From NCBI RefSeq assembly GCF_029026145.1, contig NZ_CP119078.1, positions 1,585,036-1,649,035 on the forward strand: a DNA stretch of 64,000 nt. The letters are read 5' to 3'. The number at the start of each line of letters is the position of its first letter. The stretch's first letter is position 1. The translations under genes and the position numbers were made by a program. This DNA is from Legionella cardiaca. GTDB taxonomy: Bacteria; Pseudomonadota; Gammaproteobacteria; Legionellales; Legionellaceae. Below the pieces are notes generated by a model. That model saw only the letters and a program-made list of their open reading frames with translations, was not told the DNA's origin and did not search any database. Of this stretch, positions 55,952 through 64,000 are shown in pieces.

Positions 55952-55980
55952 TTGCATTACAACGAGGGTTGATATATATT
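55952..55980 (+). promoter_or_regulatory. Predicted promoter of tRNA-Ser
   Basis: TTGCAT (55952-55957), 17 bases, TATATT (55975-55980), placing the start about 5 bases before the tRNA. No G+C-rich stringent discriminator is obvious beyond GCTGCCC. Confidence 0.6.
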
Positions 55981-55991
55981 GCTGCCCTATC

Positions 55992-56079
55992 GGAGAGGTG
56001 GCTGAGCGGTCGAAAGCGGCGGTCTTGAAAACCGTTGAAGGGCAACCTTCCCAGGGTTCGAATCCCTGCCTCTCCGCCA
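55992..56079 (+). tRNA. tRNA-Ser (anticodon TGA)
   Basis: An 88-base type II tRNA. Acceptor GGAGAGG pairs with CCTCTCC, discriminator G and encoded CCA at 56077-56079. The D-loop region is GGCTGAGCGGTCGAAAG, the anticodon loop CTTGAAA gives anticodon TGA, a long variable arm follows, and the T-loop is GGTTCGAATCC. It reads UCA codons. Confidence 0.97.
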
Positions 56080-56312
56080 AACCTCAATCTCATCACACCC
56101 TCACTTTTTTTTCCGGCTAACTATTCAAGCTTGAGCATTATTTAGTAATTCAATACCACCATTTCGCTACACATCGAGATGATATGGTTATGTATCGGCA
56201 TTATACCCAGACAATAGGATTATTGCAGTGGAGGATTTTCTATTGGAAGAGAAGAAGATTCCGCCGTCATCAAAAAAACACTCCTAATAACGGCAAGATC
56301 AAAACAAGTTTA

Positions 56313-58840
<2,528 letters not shown>

Positions 58841-58956
58841 TTATCAAAAGAAGAGCAGAATTAATATATAATTTCCAAAATCATTTGTTTTTTCTTACCT
58901 TGCTCTTCAGATTTATAATGTGATATTGCATGCGCAGAACTTATTTTTGCCATGCT

Positions 58957-59439
58957 TTACTGTGATAGATGTTCCATTTCGTGAGTAATCTGATACATTT
59001 CAATAGCGCAATCTGCTGCATCCCGGCCTTTATGCCCATGTGATCCACCGAGGCGCTCCCACGCTTGCTCTTCATTCTCCGTTGTTAATACACCGAAAAT
59101 TACCGGGAGATTATAATCTAAGGCCACGCGCTGTGTGCCATAACTCACTTGCTCACAAACATAATCGTAGTGGCTGGTATCTCCCCTTATAACAGCACCC
59201 AAGGTTATAATGACTTTGACTTGATTAGTCATGGCAAGGCGTTTGGCAATTAAAGGAATTTCAACAGCTCCCGGCACCTCAACCACCGTAATATCCTGTG
59301 GTTTAAATCCACGTTCTTTTAAACGAGCAATTGCTCCTTGTTGTAGCTCATCCGTCACCGCTTGATTAAAACGGCTAACTACAATAGCAATAGGAAAAGA
59401 ATTAATTACTTCATCAGAATTAGCAGTTATACGTTTCAT
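58957..59439 (-). CDS. ribH: 6,7-dimethyl-8-ribityllumazine synthase
   Basis: 160 residues: VVSRFNQAVTDEL, VPGAVEIPLIAKRLA, TLGAVIRGDTSHYDYVC and FGVLTTENEEQA are the lumazine-synthase motifs. It makes the direct precursor of riboflavin. It is the last gene of ribD-ribE-ribBA-ribH; nusB, often next, is absent here. Confidence 0.98.
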   Translation of the reverse strand: MKRITANSDEVINSFPIAIVVSRFNQAVTDELQQGAIARLKERGFKPQDITVVEVPGAVEIPLIAKRLAMTNQVKVIITLGAVIRGDTSHYDYVCEQVSYGTQRVALDYNLPVIFGVLTTENEEQAWERLGGSHGHKGRDAADCAIEMYQITHEMEHLSQ

Positions 59440-59448
59440 AATGAACCT

Positions 59449-60657
59449 CTAATCAATAGTTAACAGATGACCCAGTTTTTGCTTTTTAGTTTTTAGATAG
59501 TCACGATTTTCATGAGTAGGACTTATCATTAGAGGAATACGTTCGCTAACTTTGACGCCGTATTTTTCTATGGCTTCAACCTTCTTTGGGTTATTGGTTA
59601 ATAGTCGAACCACATCCACCCCAAAATGTTTTAACATCTGAAATGCCACAGCATATTCGCGCTTATCCGCTGGAAAACCCAACTTTATATTCGCATCAAC
59701 CGTATCATAACCTTGCTCCTGTAAAGCATAAGCTTTTAATTTATTAGCTAAACCAATCCCACGACCTTCCTGACGTAAATAAACAAGAATCCCTCCCTCT
59801 TCTGCGATCATCTGCAGGGATTCTTGCAGCTGGGCACCGCAATCACATTTACAAGAACCAAATACATCACCGGTAATGCATTCCGAATGGATGCGAACAA
59901 GAGGAACCTGATTAGCAATTTTTGGAGGTCTCACTAAAGCAAAATGCTCATGAGAATCGATAGCATTGGTAAAAGCAGTCATGGCAAAATCACCATGCTT
60001 ATGTAAAGGAAGTCTTGTTGTAGCGATTTCTTCCACCAACTTTTCATGACGGATTCGATAGTCAATTAAATCTTTGATGGTTACCATTGGAATATTATGT
60101 TCTTTTGAGAAACGAGCCAGATCATCACGACGACTCATCGTGCCATTGTCATTAATAATTTCACAAATAACCGCAGCAGGCGTAAGTCCTGCAAGAATAG
60201 CTAAATCCACACTTCCTTCGGTTTGTCCAGCGCGTTCCAATACACCACGTGGTTTAGCACTTAATGGGAAAACATGTCCTGGAGAAACAATATCATCTGG
60301 ACCGGTTGCTGGATCAATCGCTACTTGGATGGTGTGTGCTCTATCTTTTGCCGAAATACCCGTTGAAACACCATTAGCAGCTTCAATTGAAACCGTAAAT
60401 GCCGTTTTGTAGGGCGAACGATTATGACTAGCCATTAACGGCAACTGTAATTTCTTAATTAACGTTTCTGCCATCGGCAAGCAGATAAGTCCACGGCCAA
60501 ATCGAGCCATAAAATTAATGACATCTGCAGTAACATACTGCGCTGCGATTACTAAATCACCTTCGTTTTCACGATCTTCATCATCTAATAAGATAATCAT
60601 GCGACCAGCTTTTAATGTTTCAATCGCTTGCTCAATGGTTGCAAAAGGACTTGTCAT
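59449..60657 (-). CDS. ribBA: 3,4-DHBP synthase / GTP cyclohydrolase II
   Basis: 402 residues. The RibB half (1-205) has DDEDRENEGDLVIAA, GRGLICLP and PGHVFPLSA. The GTP cyclohydrolase II half (about 206-402) keeps the zinc cysteines in CITGDVFGSCKCDCG, the catalytic QEGRGIG and NNPKKVEAIEKYG. Both halves therefore look active. It supplies both starting intermediates of riboflavin. Confidence 0.97.
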   Translation of the reverse strand: MTSPFATIEQAIETLKAGRMIILLDDEDRENEGDLVIAAQYVTADVINFMARFGRGLICLPMAETLIKKLQLPLMASHNRSPYKTAFTVSIEAANGVSTGISAKDRAHTIQVAIDPATGPDDIVSPGHVFPLSAKPRGVLERAGQTEGSVDLAILAGLTPAAVICEIINDNGTMSRRDDLARFSKEHNIPMVTIKDLIDYRIRHEKLVEEIATTRLPLHKHGDFAMTAFTNAIDSHEHFALVRPPKIANQVPLVRIHSECITGDVFGSCKCDCGAQLQESLQMIAEEGGILVYLRQEGRGIGLANKLKAYALQEQGYDTVDANIKLGFPADKREYAVAFQMLKHFGVDVVRLLTNNPKKVEAIEKYGVKVSERIPLMISPTHENRDYLKTKKQKLGHLLTID

Positions 60658-61268
60658 ACTTCAACCTCTTTTTTTAATTGTCCCGCAATCTTGAGCTGAT
60701 GAGCTACGATTCGAGTCAAATAATCAAATTCTACATTCATTCTTTGGCCAATTTTTATTTTACCAAGATTAGTTTTTACCAAAGTATGTGGAACCAACAT
60801 TAATTTAATATTTTCTGCACATACCTCATTAATGGTAAGACTCACTCCATCTAACGTAATGCTACCCTTCGGCAAAAGATACATGCTAGCACAAACTGCA
60901 AAATCACCTACTGTTATTTCTAAATAATCTCCCACCGGCCTCATTGCCGTTAAACATGCCGTAGTATCAACGTGCCCGCTAACGTAATGACCACCAAAAC
61001 GAGCGGAAGCCGACATTGCTCGCTCAAGATTAACTAAATCTCTATTTTGCAATTGATCTAGCGTAGTTACAGCAAGTGTTTCAGGAGATACATCAAAGGC
61101 AAGATACTCGTCATGCTCTGGCAACAAAGTTAAACAAACACCATTTACAGCAATGCTTTCACCGGTTTGTAACTGCTTAAACGAAGATTTAATGAGTAAG
61201 CGATTAGCAACTTCGCCTTGGATATTAGCAATAATCTCCCCTTGCTCTTCAATTAATCCTGTGAACAT
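60654..61268 (-). CDS. ribE: Riboflavin synthase alpha chain
   Basis: 204 residues from the ATG at 61268 (MFTGLIEEQGEI, the universal N-terminus, with GGAGG upstream; the frame extends 6 codons further). Two lumazine-binding barrels: SIAVNGVCLTL in the first and GSITLDGVSLTIN in the second; GGHYVSGHVDTT begins the second. It overlaps ribD and ribBA. Confidence 0.97.
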   Translation of the reverse strand: MFTGLIEEQGEIIANIQGEVANRLLIKSSFKQLQTGESIAVNGVCLTLLPEHDEYLAFDVSPETLAVTTLDQLQNRDLVNLERAMSASARFGGHYVSGHVDTTACLTAMRPVGDYLEITVGDFAVCASMYLLPKGSITLDGVSLTINEVCAENIKLMLVPHTLVKTNLGKIKIGQRMNVEFDYLTRIVAHQLKIAGQLKKEVEV

Positions 61269-62329
61269 GAATCCTCCAGCTGCCAATCAAGTCGAGCGAT
61301 TATATTGTCTGCTTTTATATCCCATGAAACCATTTTTCGTTGAGTAAAGATTGCATCGCTGTGAAAAGCTGGTGTGGCATTATCGCCTAAAACCTCTGGT
61401 ACTAGATAAAGATAAGTGCGCTGTACCAGGTTTTCCCGATGTAATGTTGAAAATAATGCTCCGCCTCCTTCAACCCAGACATCGTGATAGCCAAGTTTTC
61501 CTAAATCAGCCAATACCGCAGCTAAATCAAGCATACCATTTTTAGTTGGAACCGCATGATAACTGCAATTTGGGAAAGGAGCTTCAACAATACGACTTTC
61601 TTCATGGTAGATATGACAATGTGTCGCGCTGGTAAATACCCTAGCAGCAGGACCTAGGGATAATCGCCTATCCAGGATTGCTAAGGGTTTACCCTGCGTT
61701 TTGTCTTTTAAGCGAACATTCAACAAAGGATCATCATTAAGAATAGTTTTTGCTGTTGTCAGAATAACATCAGCGTGCAAACGATTTTGATGAGTAAATT
61801 CAGTACAGTAATTATTTGATAATTGATAACGCTTACCATTTACCCCAGCAATTTTCCCATCTAAAGACTGTGCTATTTTTACTGTCACCCATGGTTTTTT
61901 TGTCAATATCCAATAACGATAGCTCTGATAAAAATTGTCAATCTCTGTCAAAGGGAAATGCAAGACATCGATACCCGCTGCCTGCAAGAGTTCTGGCGTA
62001 TTATTAGCAGCCACTACTGGATTAGGATCGCGAAAACCGTAAATAACTCGTGAAACCTTATGACGAATAATTGCTGAAACACAAGGAGGGGTTCTCCCCC
62101 AATGATTACAAGGTTCTAAAGTAACATAAAGAGTAAGATCGTTTAGGTTTTCTGGAATTTGCTCTAATACCAATTGCTCCGCATGCGCACTCCCTGCCCC
62201 GTGATGCCAGGCACGAGCTATAATGTTGCCATTGTGCACTACAACGGCACCAACACTGGGGTTTGGCGCACAAGTACCCCGTCCGAGCCAGGCTTGTTCA
62301 AGGGCAGCCAGCATAAAGTAGTTGTGCAT
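61253..62329 (-). CDS. ribD: Bifunctional pyrimidine deaminase / reductase
   Basis: 358 residues. The deaminase domain has HAE in GSAHAEQL and the zinc Cys in LEPCNHWGRTPPC. The reductase domain (about 145-358) has PWVTVKIAQSLDGKIAG and VWVEGGGALFSTL. It is the first gene of the rib cluster. No FMN riboswitch was recognised upstream. Confidence 0.97.
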   Translation of the reverse strand: MHNYFMLAALEQAWLGRGTCAPNPSVGAVVVHNGNIIARAWHHGAGSAHAEQLVLEQIPENLNDLTLYVTLEPCNHWGRTPPCVSAIIRHKVSRVIYGFRDPNPVVAANNTPELLQAAGIDVLHFPLTEIDNFYQSYRYWILTKKPWVTVKIAQSLDGKIAGVNGKRYQLSNNYCTEFTHQNRLHADVILTTAKTILNDDPLLNVRLKDKTQGKPLAILDRRLSLGPAARVFTSATHCHIYHEESRIVEAPFPNCSYHAVPTKNGMLDLAAVLADLGKLGYHDVWVEGGGALFSTLHRENLVQRTYLYLVPEVLGDNATPAFHSDAIFTQRKMVSWDIKADNIIARLDWQLEDSCSQD

Positions 62330-62618
62330 AGTTAAATCAATAATGAAAAATCCGAATATGTTAGCAAATTATTCAATTTTTGAGTAGTCCATATTAGGCG
62401 TGACCATGGCAAAAATAAACCGTCGAGGAGTCCCAAAGGAATCTAACCGGGTAAATAACTACCACTCCCAGGTAACTGAATCGCATTCGCATAAAATAAA
62501 CGTCATTCGAGTGTAGAGGAATCTCTGAGGGAGTCTAATACAGAAATAGGGTATACTAGCAGGTTGTTGTGTATTAAAGTAATCAATATTACGCGCCTTT
62601 TAACAATTGAGTAGGCTT

Positions 62619-64000
62619 ATGAACCTATTGCAATCTTTCAAACGACAAGTTTTTTTTAAGCCCACAGGCTGGATAATAACTATCTTTTTGTTTTTGCAAA
62701 GTTTGTGCTGCAATACGTTTGCACTTTCCCCCTATTCAACACGAGAACTTGAAGAGTTAGAAAAAGAGTTTATTCAGCTCATTAACCAATCAGATAGTAT
62801 TGAGCGAAATCCTTTGGCCAGTCAATATATTAATCATCTAGGTCAAAAACTTGCCCGCCTTGCGCGTATTCCGACGCCCTATTTTTTTATTGTTAAATCC
62901 AATGAAATCAATGCTTTTGCAGGCCCAGGCGGTTATATAGGCATCAACACCCAATTAATTTTAGCTACCGCAAATGAGAGTGAATTAGCTGCTGTAATGG
63001 CGCATGAAATTGCTCACGTTCGTCTGCATCATCTTTATCAGATGATTCAACATGAAAAGCAAATGCGCATTCCCATGCTAGCATCCTTGTTGGCTTCTGC
63101 AGCGCTCGGCGTAATTAATCCTACCTTAGCCAGCGGAGCATTAATGGCTTCATTAAGTGGTTTCGCACAAGATAATATTAATTTTACCCGTGCTAACGAA
63201 AAAGAAGCTGATCGTATTGGCATTGATATGTTAATAAAGGCTGGTTTTGATGCTCGTGGCATGGCTAATTTTTTTAAAAAAATGCAGGAAAACTCTCGGT
63301 ATTACTATACAGCTAATATTCCAGCAATTTTACGAACTCACCCACTTGATGAGGATAGGATTGCCGAGGCAGAAAATCGCAGTCCTCGCCATGCAACAAA
63401 AACAGCGCCAGAATCACTTAATTATCGTTTATTTAAAGAACTAATTCGCGTTTCTGTTGCCAATAATGGCAAGCAATTACTTGATTATTACCAACATCAA
63501 TGTCAAAAGAAAAATAGCGATACAGCCTGCCAATATGGCTATGTTCTAGCGCTACTTAGTCTTAATCAATCACAGCAAGCCGAAACGCGTCTTGAGCCCC
63601 TGCTTAATCAAGATCAGGATAACCTATTTTACCAAATTGCGATGGCACAAGCTGAAACAGGAAATAAGCAATTTGCTGCTGCATTAAAAAGACTTAGTAA
63701 CTTACAGGCCAACTACCCTGAGAATTATGCAGCGCTCATGGCTCATGCTCAAGGCTTACTTGCTGCTGGCAACGCTGAGAAGGCCGCAAGTGTTTTATTA
63801 AAAGGCTCAAGACAATTTAAACAAGATCTTCCTTTATGCGAAGCCTTGGCTCAGGCTCAATCAGCCTCTCGCCATAAAGATTATGCCTATTTTACTGAAG
63901 CAAAATGCCAACTGTTACAAGGGCGTAAACGAGATGCAATGCGGCAATTAAAGCAAGCCAAACTACTAGCCAAAAATGATCATTATCTTCAAGCAAGAAT
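62619..64000 (+). CDS. M48 metalloprotease with TPR region, BepA-like (3' truncated by window edge)
   Basis: The frame is open to the last base (460 codons visible). A signal/hydrophobic segment (about 18-36, ending near TFA) precedes the zinc motif HEIAH at 129-133; the third ligand is Glu194 in NEKEADRIG. The substrate-side AFAGPGGYIGINTQL lies before it. From about 280 onward there are TPR-like helices (DNLFYQIAMAQAETGNKQFA and others). BepA degrades or refolds stalled LptD and other barrels in the periplasm. The SD is weak (GTAGG). Confidence 0.9.
   Translation, partial: MNLLQSFKRQVFFKPTGWIITIFLFLQSLCCNTFALSPYSTRELEELEKEFIQLINQSDSIERNPLASQYINHLGQKLARLARIPTPYFFIVKSNEINAFAGPGGYIGINTQLILATANESELAAVMAHEIAHVRLHHLYQMIQHEKQMRIPMLASLLASAALGVINPTLASGALMASLSGFAQDNINFTRANEKEADRIGIDMLIKAGFDARGMANFFKKMQENSRYYYTANIPAILRTHPLDEDRIAEAENRSPRHATKTAPESLNYRLFKELIRVSVANNGKQLLDYYQHQCQKKNSDTACQYGYVLALLSLNQSQQAETRLEPLLNQDQDNLFYQIAMAQAETGNKQFAAALKRLSNLQANYPENYAALMAHAQGLLAAGNAEKAASVLLKGSRQFKQDLPLCEALAQAQSASRHKDYAYFTEAKCQLLQGRKRDAMRQLKQAKLLAKNDHYLQAR

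Noticed and set aside
55992..56079. tRNA-Ser as the attachment site of an integrated element.
   Set aside because: No integrase gene, no repeated tRNA 3' end and ordinary core genes on both sides.
62330..62618. FMN riboswitch before ribD, or a small gene between ribD and the M48 protease gene.
   Set aside because: None of the conserved FMN-aptamer segments was recognised, and no open frame with a ribosome site was seen in the spacer.

Overview
The window looks like chromosomal DNA of a gamma-proteobacterium, most likely Legionella or a close relative. This is inference from three things: A+T-rich sequence (composition not computed), protein sequences that read as gamma-proteobacterial throughout, and several proteins of the kind Legionella uses as host-directed effectors (a SET-domain protein, an ankyrin/coiled-coil protein with an acidic tail, and two family-less proteins). 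No complete insertion sequence, phage or CRISPR array was seen.

Layout. 1-3.5 kb: 3' end of astB, an orphan spermidine-synthase-like protein, an unknown protein with a hydrophobic C-terminal segment, and a Stealth-type sugar-phosphate transferase. 3.6-6.7 kb: rpsB-tsf-pyrH-frr on the minus strand with a promoter and an intergenic terminator. 6.8-14.4 kb: Spy-like periplasmic protein, map-glnD, and guaB-guaA-tadA on the minus strand. 14.4-18.6 kb: TetR regulator, a 45-residue cysteine-rich lipoprotein, minD-minE without minC, and the SET-domain protein. 18.7-26.9 kb: fadE, then a tightly overlapping operon ugpA-ugpE-ugpC-DUF1189-hydrolase lacking a substrate-binding protein, then a quinone oxidoreductase. 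27-32.4 kb: a decayed cytochrome P450 remnant, a ClC antiporter, a fused TrpE-TrpG and an exported nucleoside hydrolase. 32.6-36 kb: gatCAB. 36-38.7 kb: L,D-transpeptidase, cytochrome c5-like protein, and flagellar flgA-flgM-flgN with recognisable sigma-54 and sigma-28 promoter elements. 38.8-42.7 kb: the 817-residue ankyrin/coiled-coil protein, an SDR dehydrogenase and an isochorismatase-family hydrolase. 42.8-50.2 kb: a complete histidine operon (hisGDCBHAFIE) led by a TrpR-like regulator. 50.3-56.1 kb: rlmI, an outer-membrane protein, an unknown coiled-coil protein with a probable 5' frameshift, rdgC, bamD and tRNA-Ser. 56.3-62.3 kb: pyrG-kdsA and ribD-ribE-ribBA-ribH. The window ends inside a BepA-like M48 metalloprotease.

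Most of the window is core metabolism and translation. The accessory interest lies in the four effector-like or orphan proteins, the Cys-rich lipoprotein, the P450 remnant, the importer without a binding protein, and several small regulatory structures.
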